DNA of 64,000 nt, from the NCBI RefSeq assembly GCF_033807575.1, contig NC_084711.1:434001-498000 (forward strand). The letters are read 5' to 3'. Of this stretch, positions 21,178-32,800 are shown one piece after another; position 1 is the stretch's first letter; every line of letters begins with the position of its first letter. The position numbers and the translations under genes are program-made. This stretch comes from Cydia pomonella (lineage: Eukaryota; Arthropoda; Insecta; Lepidoptera; Tortricidae). The notes under the pieces were generated by a model, which was given only the letters and a program-made list of their open reading frames with translations, was not told the origin of the DNA and made no database searches.

Positions 21178-21840
21178 ACATCCAGGTTATGCAGCCACTG
21201 CACAGTTTCTGGCGTCAGGTTGATGAGATCATCTGGTCTCCCCGGGTAGGCGCGGAGAGGACATCTCCGAATGATGTGCTCCATGGTTTGGTCTCCGATG
21301 CCACAATCACAAAGCGCGGAGTCGGTCCATCCCCATTTGAGACGAAAAAGTTACATCGTCCGTGTCCAGTTCTTAGGCGATTTAGTCGGCACCATTGCTT
21401 CCTAGGGAGGACCATTCCCTTATACTTGGCTGTTGGGTCAATATTCACGGCCGGAGTTTCAGCTTGGTTCATCCAATCTTGTTTCCATAGCTGATCGGTG
21501 TCAAAGGTCTCCTTAGAAAGTTTTGCTGCCGCTGCATATACTGGTCGTCGGGACTAGAGCCTCGCTGCAGGTGGGTTGGTAAACTCTGGGTGAAGTGGAA
21601 GCGTGGGGCAGGATCTGATTTTTTCCGCTTCCCTCAACAGTGCATCTTCTGAGGTAAGGCGGCTGAATTTGGCTGAGCGCAGGAAGCCAAAAGCGGGGGG
21701 TGGATTTTACTGTATCCGTGATGCATCTCATGGTGGCGTTAAGTTTAGTGTCTACCTTGTACATGGGAACTCTCGAGCCAAACAGGTGCACAGTATTCTG
21801 CCGCGGAGTAGACCAGTCCCAAACTAGAACTAGGGGAGCT
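21178..21840 (-). mobile_element. LINE fragment with C-terminal C-x-C...H...C region
   Basis: Minus-strand frames show LPRKQWCRLNRLRTGHGRC (about 21350..21410) and, after a frameshift, WGWTDSALCDCGIGDQTMEH and IIRRCPLRAYPGRPDDL, with WLHNLDVAL and a stop near 21178. The upstream frame 21513..21791 has STPRFWLPALSQIQPPYLRR, typical of the same polyproteins. Several frame changes show that it is inactive. It probably belongs to the jockey/R1-like group of non-LTR elements. Confidence 0.7.
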
Positions 21841-21844
21841 AATG

Positions 21845-22955
21845 TAAACCTTACTCGAAAATGTGTAGGTTACTTTGAATAGTTACGACGAAGTTTTGTG
21901 AATAGTAAAAACACTATACAGAATGGTGACTGCAAACCGAAATGTATGGTGGAAACTAGAACAAAGAAATAAGTGGATAATTGCCGTAAGAAGAAAAAAG
22001 TAAGTACCTTTTAACTAAAAACAACAATGTTAACGTAATTGGGTAGGTACTTGACAGATGTTGAATATTATAATAAAATTTAGCTAAATGGATAGAAAAT
22101 GAGCCATCCATTATTAAAAAAGTGGAATTTAAAAATTCATATTTAAATTACAAAAAATACAAGGGTCCAAAGTTTAAAAAATATGTATCTATTTTAACTT
22201 TCAAAAAGAAAAAAGAAAATGGCACCATTCGATTCCTTACGTTTTATTGAAAAATAAATTGTATGACAACTATATACATAAACACAATACTTCAGGGTCA
22301 AAATAGCAATTTTCTAGATCTTCCATACATTTAGGCCAGGCTAATGTAATGTGACGTCACATAACAATATCATTTTGTTAGAGGCGTTTCAGTCGTCGCG
22401 TGCGAGCGTCAGACTTTAACTCTGATTTCTGACCTTTGTGTAGCTTGAATGCCATGAGTCCTGTATAGACATTTGATCCTCAGGAAAATCAAGATTGATT
22501 GACATTATTTCCAAAATACTGTCAATTGCCAATACCACCCTCGTCCAGAATTGTCTAAGATAGTATAATATCATGAGATTTCATTGAAATAATTATGATG
22601 TTTACCTACTTACTTCACGCTTGACAGTTGTGACAAAATATGCCTACAGTTGCAACACTTGCATCCGCTATATGGCGCCGTCGTTGTGCACGGTTCCAAT
22701 AGGGTTGGCTGGTCGAAGTATATACTTTTACTTTTTGGATCGAAGTATTTTAGAATTGTCAACTTCTTTTTTAATTTTATGGCCTGGATGCCAAGCCTTT
22801 AAGCCAAATCTCATAGAACAAAATTAGACAAAGGGGCAAGCTATGATGGCGCCATTTACAGTTGCCAACCCCATTCTCGCTCTAATTCTTTTTTCAAACT
22901 GGTTTTCTAACGGCTGTTTAGGTACAAAGGTAAGTTGATGATGCCAAAAAAACAA
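21845..22955. other. Gene-free stretch between LINE debris and the VWC-mucin 3' end
   Basis: No exon or bounded repeat can be supported. The open frame at 22621..22827 has no recognisable protein pattern. Confidence 0.4.
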
Positions 22956-22959
22956 CTGA

Positions 22960-24145
22960 TTCAGTCTGGTTCATTTATTTGTAAAAAAACAATAATTATA
23001 AATAATACAGTCAGCACATGCTTATTGCTCGGGAAAAGGCGACGTCTTCCGGAGCAAGAAGCGACGCCCGCGCACGCCGACGCTCATAAATATGTACACA
23101 TTGCTGCACCTTTCATGGATATATGGAGCAAAATCGTGTACATGTTTATGGACTGCGCCGCGCCTGCGCGGGCAGAACATGATCGGCCTCCCGCTCGCCG
23201 AAACATCGTGATAGATCGAATCTAGAGAGTATTTCTTTAAGAAACCTTCAATTTTTCTTGGCGTGAATAATAGAGTTCAAATCGATGAGTAATGGTTTTT
23301 CGAATCGGCTAGTTATATTTCAATCCTTTCACAAAAAAGCATTCGATTCGTGTTAGAGTTAGCCCTCCAAAAGTTAGGCAAAACTTTTCCACACATTTTG
23401 TTTCACATGACGTTATGTACTCGAATTCCATAGATCCGGTCTGACATGATGATGCCTACACTTACACTAGCATTGAGCCATCCTTCCAGCAATCTCACTT
23501 CGACACCGACACAAAGTGCATTAAATAAAAACTATGTGCAATCACATTCATTCTAAACCAACTAGTTCTTACAATATTTCATAAGGTTGATTATATAATA
23601 TCAAATTCGATTTGTACCAAATATAGTCCCGTGTCGCCTTGCTCTACTGGCTTTTCACCGAGGGAACTAAAACTAAGCCCGGAATGTCCATTCGAGGTTT
23701 GTCATGTTCTTTAATGCTAGCAGTAATGGCAACGTGGCGCGATGCCGCGCAGTCACAGGTTGACTAGCTTGGTTGCTTATCTATCATCACTTACTAACTC
23801 GCTCTCACTAACAAATAAATAACTTACGCTAACGAAGAGCTAGACTACAGCCCTCACGTTTGACACATCGCCGCGCCGTCGCGCCCTAATTCTACGTTAT
23901 AAATAATTTGTCCAGCTAATACACATAAAATTCGGCCGGATACCCCGGCCGTCTACTTACATACGACTTGGCGGAAATTGTTCCCGCTCGAGAGAATTGA
24001 CAAAGAATAATGAATCCTTCTGACAAGGTTTTCGTATATAGTCCTATTAACCTAGTAGTCTCTACGTTAACTTAGAGTTTCAAGAACGAAACTTACTCTA
24101 GAAATGCTGATAAGCTGAGGTTCCATCGATCGACGTGTGTGCAGC
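22960..24145 (-). other. Putative 3' UTR of the VWC-mucin gene
   Basis: The segment between the stop codon at 24146 and the AATAAA at 22979 has higher GC and lower repeat content than the DNA to its left, as expected of a transcribed 3' UTR. The plus-strand open frame at 22935..23225 lies within it. It has no domain-like pattern. Confidence 0.4.
22974..22979 (-). terminator. Putative poly(A) signal of the VWC-mucin gene
   Basis: AATAAA on the minus strand is followed 15-25 bases later by a GTTGTTTTTTTGGC stretch, a good downstream element. It would give a 3' UTR of about 1.19 kb. Closer signals on this strand are weaker. The distance from the stop makes this an inference. Confidence 0.45.
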
Positions 24146-26856
24146 TCACTGCGCCGCGTAAGTTGACGGGTCTGGGCCGAGAGTCGAATCGGCTGTCGTC
24201 GTAGACTCTTCAGATGACAAAGCGCCCTCTGTGATCACAACTGGAGAAGGAGTCGTCTCCCCAGAAGATGTCACCACATATGTCGAAGCAGTCGCAATAG
24301 TCTGTTCAGTTGAAGCTTCAGAGAGGGGCTTGTCGTTATTCTTCTTCATCACGACTTTCGTCGGTCGCCTGTTGATCGTTGGGACGTAGGACTGAGAGAT
24401 AATTTCAATGTCTTTCTTATCAGTTTCGTTCTTAGGCATGGAGTCAGACACATTATCGATGATGGGCCTGCGCGTAGTTGGTTCTATCTTGTCGTGCGGC
24501 GGCGGCGCGTCTGCGATGCTGTCTGTATCTTCGCCCTCTATTTCTACCACCTTCTGCTTATTAACTGGAAGCTGACTCTTAGTTTTCAAAGGGATTTCGG
24601 TGATGGAATTAAGATTAAAGTTACTATTTTTGCTCTTGTATCCAGCATTGACTGGCATCAGTTCCTCTGAGTCGGAGAAGCTGTTAGTAGTGGTGGTTCG
24701 GATCATGGTGCTCGGCTCGTCGGTGTGGACGCTGATGGAAGCCACGTCTCCCACCAAGTCTCGTAGGTCAGTCAGTACATTACCCTGTTTTCTATGCGAT
24801 GAGTCAATAATGGCTGCATTCTTAACTTTTTGCGTCGGAGACATTTTAATAACTTCTACAGAATCAGTACTACTTTCTGAAGATCCGAATGAAAGAACAA
24901 ATTCCGTAGTTTCTATATTCTCAAACGAGTTACTTCCTAGGGTAGAAGGAGTGGTCGGAGTCATCTTAGCGACGGTAACCTTCTCGGTCTCAGTTGTTGC
25001 CTTGGCTGTTGTTATTTCAACTATAAATGGAGTTTCAGTTGAAGGGCTTTTGTCTTTTAAGGCGCTTTCAGAGGAGTCATGAGGGTTTTGGTCACTGGTC
25101 TCAATCGGCAATGAGCTGAACTCAGTTTGGGCAGTGATCTCGGTCGGAATATTGGATTTAGTAACAGTAACCGTAGTTAATTCTTCTGGTGCTCTCGCTG
25201 TGCTGGTGATTATTTCTGAAGCATCTGGTATTCTCTGAGTAGTTTGAGTAGTTGTATCGAAGGGAGGGTTCGTGACCTCACTAGACCTGGGTACAACTAT
25301 ATTTTTGAATGTTGAAAGTGGTGAAACGGTAGTCTCATCTACGATTTTAAATGCTGGTTCAGTTGTAGTAGAGGTTACAGCTTGAGTAATTGCTGGTTGA
25401 CTTGTAGAAGATGTCACAGTCTGAGTAGATTGAGTAGTATCAAAACGAGTATTTGTTACTTCGCCAGACCTAGGTATAATTATCTCCTTTGAAATAGTAG
25501 CAGCAGCAGTGTCGTCTATTATTTCACTTACTGGTCTTTTGGTAGTGAAGGTAAAAGTTTGAGTATTTTGAGTGGCATCAATCGAAGTGGTCGCTACCTC
25601 ACTAGATCTAAGTAGATATTTATTTTTTAATACTTTTTGAGGAGTAGCAGTGGTCTCATCTAGTTTTATTACTGGACCAGTAGTAGTCGACGTGACACTT
25701 TGAGTAGAATCAAAGGATGCCTTCGTTTCTTCATTATACTTTGGTATGAATGTCTCCTTTACGATCTGTGAATCAGCTGTTGTCTCATCTACTAACTTAG
25801 TTCTAGTAGTAGTTGAAGTAGCGATATAAAGAGGTTCCTCGAAAGCTGTCACTGACTCTTCAGGGTCGTCTAATTCACCACTGATATCTTCTGGCACTGA
25901 GGATGGTACATTCAATATTTCAGGTGGAATTTCTGACCAAGGATTAAGCATCGGACTTCCTTTTATTAAGGATTCACTTTGCGGTGTAGTTGATGTTAAT
26001 ACATATGCTGTTGTTTCAACTTTTGGAGTTTTCGTAGTTATGGTGCTTGTTTCAATCGCTGGTTTTTCAGTGGTTGTAGTAGTGGTAGAAGTGTCTAATA
26101 TATACCTCACTGTAGTTGTGGGAGTGTCTTTCGGTACAGACATCGTGGAAGTAGGTGGTAGTGTACTAGCTACATGTTGTTCTCCGTGCACGTTTGCGTG
26201 ATCGCTATCTGCATTCTGTTCAGATATTTCGTCTTCATGAGTTCCGACTGGGGATAAGTCATCAGGAATCGGAGGGAAAGCAGGGTTGTGATCGAAAAGG
26301 GAAGTGTCCTCTTCTTCAATGATAGCAACTTTGGTTGTGCTGGCTGCTGGAACAGTATCAGATGTAATCGGAGGCACTCCCATACTAGCAATAATCGTGG
26401 GGATATGCGATGGATAAATTTCGCTGTTGATAGAATCCTGCGTCGACAGGCTAATTTTTGATGGAAGCAAATCCTCTGTATTCTTAGCCTCAATGATCTT
26501 TTCCACTGGTTTCGAAGGCTGTTCTGTAGGGAGTGGTGAAATTAGTTCAATGGAAACAGATTCCTTCGATTTGGATAATAGTTCAGTGCTGCTGGTCACG
26601 GTTTTGTCCGGAATGGCTTCCCGTGGAATGAGTGGTGATTTAGATGAGGGGTATTCTGGCACCTCAATGCTTGGCGAGGGCAGAATCTCCTTAATCTTTA
26701 CGTCGGTGATGACAGGGATCTCTGACACTGGCGTGATTTCTTTAATAGTGATTTCCTGCTTGATGTTTTCTTTCGGAGGAGCTGGAGCAGCGTTAGAGGT
26801 GTCAGTCGTGGTCATGCTTGAAACCGATGGTAATAGTCCAGGGATAGCAGTGACTC
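24146..26856 (-). CDS. Coding exon 5: Ser/Thr-rich mucin-like tail and stop
   Basis: The acceptor TTTTTTTCCTTTCAG precedes GAGTCACT. The apparent start upstream of it at 26887 is intron sequence. The exon adds 902 whole residues, dominated by Thr, Ser, Pro, Glu and Val, with Lys/Asp patches. Four imperfect repeats of about 42-59 residues lie at 25232..25822. Each has TSTTT-type sequence, then DETT, then a (I/V)PRS-EVT motif, then FDTTQ. The only cysteines of the protein are in the VWC part and signal peptide. The C-terminus (DPSTYAAQ) shows no anchor. Such tails evolve quickly, so family searches should use the VWC exons. Confidence 0.9.
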
Positions 26857-29800
26857 CTGAAAGGAAAAAAATAACGGGATAAAACAACGGAGAAAGCCTT
26901 GGTTGATTGGAAACTTCTTGAGTGAATTAATCATCTGGGTATATGGAAAAAACAAAATTAGCTCTAATCTACCTCATATATCTTATGAACCATAACAACC
27001 TAATCTTATATTTCTACTCACGGACGACTACTAACTTTCAAGGATAAAACCAAAAAAGCCGCCAATTACTACGTGATATTTTAATGTTTATTTGGGCACA
27101 AAAGGTACATGTTTCTTATACTGGCAATATTAAATTCATAAAAACCAATTTCCACTACTTAATGGCTCATTGAAGGAAAACAAAAATAATACATGTAAAT
27201 AGAGTCTGTTTTATTAGTACAAAGTTGTTTACCTCTGAGCGGGCAGTTGTCATACTCTGGACAGCACCGACCAGGGACGAGCCTCGGCTGGCAGTCATCT
27301 CGGAGGAAGCACGCGATGCGGCGGCACACCACCTCCCCACCCTGGCAGTAGCACACGCGGCATGGATCCTCAGGGTCCACCAGCTTCTCCCCGTTGCCGT
27401 ACACGCGGCCCTCTTGCTCGCATTCTGGGAAACGCCGGCGATATCGTGATTATTGAGGTTCTGTATTTTGTTTCTCGTCCAGGGGACTAGATTTTCTGTG
27501 ATTTGTAATTCTATTTTTATCTAGATTACTGAGGAAGTTGAACTAGTTTTTGCACTATACTACTTAGTCACAAGCTTTTTCTCTAGCGTATCTTAATGAA
27601 TAATAGAGAGTTTTTAAGAGAGTCGAAATTACCTCACTGGGCATAATAAAGCCTAAGGCAGGTTTACTTACTTTCCTTTCATTGATTTTACTTTGAAATT
27701 GTAAAACAAAGTATATCTTTAACTCAGATAAACACATCTGTAGGTACCTACTTTCGTTCCACCAGCTTGCATCAGCAGCTAAATATTACATCATCGACCT
27801 CAATTATTATCGTTTTTAAACTATTTTTTTATGATATAAGAGGCAAATGAGCAGACGAGTCGTCTGATGGTAAATAATTACCGTCGCCCAAGGACACCCG
27901 CAACACCAGAGGGGTTGTAAGTACGTTGCCGGCCTTGAACTACTTATAATCCAATCGAGTTAACATAAATTACGGTCGCTGTCATGACGTAGACAAAGCA
28001 AAAGTGCCAAACATTAAGAAGCAATACCAGCTAAGCTCCCTCTCAGATTTGAGAATTTTAGGTAAATATCTCCGTCGCGATAACGGGGGTGGCTCCTCAA
28101 ATTAGTACCATAAGGACAACTGCAGCTTAGGTGAAAAATCTTGCTTAATAATCTGAGTAATCGAGGTTTCGTTCCCGACATTTTCCTCCTCCAAAACAAC
28201 CAATCGTAACAAAATTTTGGGAACAGAATGAGAAAGCAATTATCTGTGTCTGACCGTTTTGATTTTTGTGTTTATTGTCGCCGATTTTGTATCTAGGCGT
28301 CTAATTACGACTCATTCATTTGACCGTTTTAGCGCTTTTAAAAAAAAATACCTAGTTCTTGCAAAATCTCTACTGGTAATATTGAATTCATATAAAATAT
28401 TTATCTAGGGCCAAAACCCAGAGAAGAAAATGTCGAGAACGTTCGTATGGAAACATTACCACCCATATTTCTTCTTAAAGGCTATTACAGTCGCGAACGT
28501 CCAGCTGAGCGGAGCCATTGGCGGGGCGTGAAGCGTGCCGTCAAGCCTCAAAGGGATTTGAGCTGTTTGCACTAAAACCGCTTGCAAACTTCCAACACCA
28601 ATACTCACCACACTGATCTGACACACGGAAGACTAATAGACTCACAGCAATGATCATGTCGGTGCAGCGCCTTGCAACCTGGACGCGGCTCGCAGCGGCA
28701 GCGCTCCTGCGCGCACTGCTGCAGTGTGCAGTGCAGCACTCGCGTGCCATCGGGCCGTGAACGTGTCACCCAGCTTATAGACTACAGGTTGGAATACCAA
28801 TACTAACCACACTGATACGTAGGACAGCAATGATCAGGTCGATGCAACGCCTTGCAGCCTGGACGCGGTTCGCAGCGCTCCTGCGCACATTGCACGTTGC
28901 CCGCGGCGCACGCACAGCGCTCGCACGGCGTCGCACCCGTGAACGTATCACCCGACATGTACACTACGTCGCCGAGAACGCAGCTCCCTGAAATACCGAG
29001 AATGCACGATCAGGTTGAGTTGCAGAACGGTTAAAGAAAAGTAATTGTCTCGAAACTAAGGACGACGCACTCCGCGACCAAATTATTGATCAACATAACT
29101 CTAACTAGGGAATTAGGGTACACGTTCTGCGTTGATAAGAAATCACAGCGTCATAAAAAGGATACTAAAGACGGTCAGTCTGCAAGACCCCATTATTTTT
29201 TAATGACAATGTGACGTTCATGGTTGTGTAGTCAAATTACTGGGGGTCTAGCCAAGATGAAAATCGTTCGCAGAGAAACCAAACGCTATCAGTCCCCCTG
29301 TAGAGTCTAGAGCTCTATTTAAGTCAAGTCAAAACATTCTTCATCGCTACTACTACAAACACAATAAACTACTAAACACACTCGGATGACTCGAATAGTC
29401 ATTCAATTGTTATAGAAATGTATCCCGTTATTTGTTTACTGGTACTCCTATTTTTCTTTTTCTTCATAGGGAATATTAATGATACGTATCCTTCATAATA
29501 TTTAAAAATATATATATATATTCTCAAAATCAAACTGTGACAGGACTCAGTCAAGCTGTACTTTGGCTAAAACAGTATTTCCTAATAAATATATTTTCTT
29601 GTAAAAAAAAACCCGCTCACCTTCCTTCAATCCGACGTCTTCACTGGTCACATTTGGAAGCGGCCCCAGCGGACCTGCAACAACAAAAGCATTCGTCAGC
29701 CATTGCCCTAAATACCTCCGGGATTACCCCAACCCCCCAACCTCGGCCAATCGGGCTGATGGAAGGCTTATCCTGTGTAGTTGATTCCCCAACCAAGAGC

Positions 29801-32800
29801 GAGCGCGGGGACCAGAATGACATGATCTCCATATTCATAACCAGATATCGGAATATTGGGACATAATTTAATGACATATATCGATATAGGTCCCTCTCTG
29901 TCATTAAATATTTACCTCAAAATTCCGATGTATATTCAAAACGGCCTTAAATCAATGGCAATCGTCAATGTGATGATACGTTCGACATCCCTGAGAACAT
30001 CAGTCACGATGGAATCAACGTAACCGACTTCAAAAATATGCGGAAATTATCAATTCGACCGTATTGCTTTAGTGTGCTACCTCAGAACTCCATTATTTCA
30101 GAACCGATACCATAATACCATATTGATAATTCCGATCAAATAAATGCGCCCGTTTTTGGTTTTCTAAACTTCATCGATTATGCCAAACATAAAAACAATA
30201 AAAATATAGATGGATAAAGCAAAACAATAAAACACGATTAATTACATAGCGAAACAATCAATAAGTTGTTTCAATTGAGCGTCAATCAAAAGTTCTGACA
30301 AGAAATCGTCAATCGCATATAATCGTCTCAAAGCCACCTTATACATTGGTTCATGTGAAACGACTCGCCCTAAGCGATTGGGAGAATATCCCCGAGCCTC
30401 CAATTTGCATTGGATTTAATCAAATGCCTAAACGGTTGGCGTTGATTGAACTCATTAGCGCCATTAGACCTTTTTTGCGAGCTTTGCCAGCTTTAGAAAA
30501 TGGGCCTCAAGCGGCTAATGCGAAAAGTTTTAGCAATTTAAAACAGCCCTAAAAGATCGAAGAAAAAATAAAAGTATACTTGGTAGTATACTAGTAGGTA
30601 CATTTTAGCTTTGCAATCTTGTAATAATATGTTTTCAGTAGGTACTTAAGGAAACCTAGATATAACTGGAATAAAGCTCATTATACGTAATGAGCAATTA
30701 TTAACTCCTTTAATCTTTTGTTCAATACAGAAATAATACAATACTATACTATAGTCTTCGCAAACAAATAATTACGCTTTCTACTCCGCTTGTATATTTA
30801 CATAATAAACATTTACATATCTATGGACGTAAAATAAGCAACTACATTTTTTTACACTCACAAGTTAACGTCTAGATATAACTGGTATTAAGCCGCTCAT
30901 ACGAGCTAATGATCATATATAACTCTTTCAACCCTTTGTTCACAATACAGATATATTGCAATTCAATACTTATATTTCATTCAATAACATGAATAGTAAT
31001 ACTTTACCACTCTGCTTAGTAAACATTCATATTATTCCATAAAAGTACAATGATCAATTACAATGATATACTCCCAAGTTATCGTCTACGGCATGTCTGT
31101 TTCAACTTTCAATACCGCGCAATAAAATTTCTAAAGATGTCTATGACCTTACGATTACTATAATAATAGCAAAAACAGCTGCAAGCTTCACGCGCATCGC
31201 AAATAATATTACAACAACACAAAGACCTTCAGCCTAGTTTCGATGTTTTATTGTATTGATTATATCAACAATTAACAGTGATTTTCCAGTTTTAACATTG
31301 GAACTTTTCATGTCATAAACTAGAAAGTACAAGTTCTAATGTTTAGCTCCTTAAAAGCGACCCACGCCCCGGGTCTAGGCCGAACGGTCCGAATCTAGGC
31401 CGAGACGTCCGACACTTAAATTTTCGATAGAAAACACACATGATCACCAATCACCCGACATAGAAAATGAAGTGTCGGACGGATCGGCCCGGACCCGGAC
31501 CGCGTAAGACTCACGCTTTTGATGTAGGTAAGTAATTATTATATTTACACAATGTTTTTGGTTCTATGACTATGAAGTTTAAGATTCATTGTGCCAACGA
31601 ACGGGGTGGTATTGAGCAAATAATTGGGATTAGTCCTTAAACCAACAAGCTATAATTCATAGAGGCACAAGGTATACGTTATGTTGAGTGCTCGGTAATT
31701 TTTATTTAAAGAGCTAGGTTTAGCACTTGGTTCAGACACTATGAATTCAAAAGTATACCTTTTGATTTGAAAACAGTACCGGCTATATTATATGTCATGG
31801 TAACGAGTGACGACCACTGGCCCCGCGACAACAAATGTCATCAAAAATTGATCTCTATTCTCGCAAATTACCTTGCCGAAGCAATAAATTGAATTAATGT
31901 AAATTAAATCAACTATCACAAGTTATTAAAGCCCCAACACGTCTAGAATGATTGAACAGCTTACCGTAATTCTAACCTCAGTCGCGTTTATCGGCAATTT
32001 GTCAAATCGCTTGAAAGTGTCGGCGCAAACCACACTAAGCATAAATGTAGAAGTAACTTATTTAAAACATCATCCTATTATCTACCTTATGTGATTAGAA
32101 GAAGGTATAGTTCTGAATGAGTGTTTTCATGTAGTTAGTGCAGATTATGCATAGTGGAGGAATCGCTCGCGCAATGCGAATGCGCGTTCGTTATGTCATC
32201 GGCGCACGCGCCGGCGCCCGCCGCGCGCCCCGAATTTCAGTCAGCGGTGTTGCATTACATGCTAATGCAGTGCGGGAGCGTACCTTAAACTGTAGCTTAC
32301 GGACACTATTATTTTAAGACTTCTGAAAATGGTAGGAAGGTGATTAAAATCTGATGGCAAAGGATTTACTGTTAATGAAATAAATATACACTGAAAAAAT
32401 ACTGAATGTAGTTTTTCTTTACAATATTTTTAGTCTTGTAATAAATCACCAATTTAGACGTTGTAAAACACGTTGATAAAATTTCTTTGATTAACAGAGG
32501 TTACTATATAGTAGTAACTAATAAGACAAATAGACTGACCGCAACTGATTCTGGTGTGCTACCAACCGCTTTACATGCACTTGGTATGCCAACAATAAAC
32601 CACCTACTTTATTTGCAAATTACGCGCCGTACAAAGTAAAAGTAAAGTACCGCCGAAACTCGAGCCTTGGATCCCCGCGCTTGGCATTGTTGATGAACAG
32701 TAAATAACTTTACATAAATTAACGTTACATTTCATAACTTCACTAAGTTTATCAAAGCATGCCGACTTACAACTTAGCTATAGCCGCTTAGTCAAGCATA

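Noticed and set aside
24600..25082. 160-codon open frame on the plus strand inside the mucin exon
   Set aside because: It is the reverse of the Ser/Thr-rich coding exon. Codons for Thr and Ser read backwards rarely give stops, so long antisense frames are expected. The 26427..26882 frame is rejected for the same reason.
26857..26887. Apparent start (MFYPVIFFLSG) of the large frame
   Set aside because: These bases are the pyrimidine tract and acceptor of the last intron. The phase fits the upstream VWC exon exactly.
28541..28750. Frame through the duplicated VWC exon as a separate gene
   Set aside because: It reads the VWC relic in a shifted frame; the arginine- and alanine-rich product has no VWC cysteine order.
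30346..30552. 68-codon plus-strand frame with fairly high GC
   Set aside because: No domain, no splice sites and no neighbouring exons. It might be conserved non-coding DNA, but nothing here shows it.
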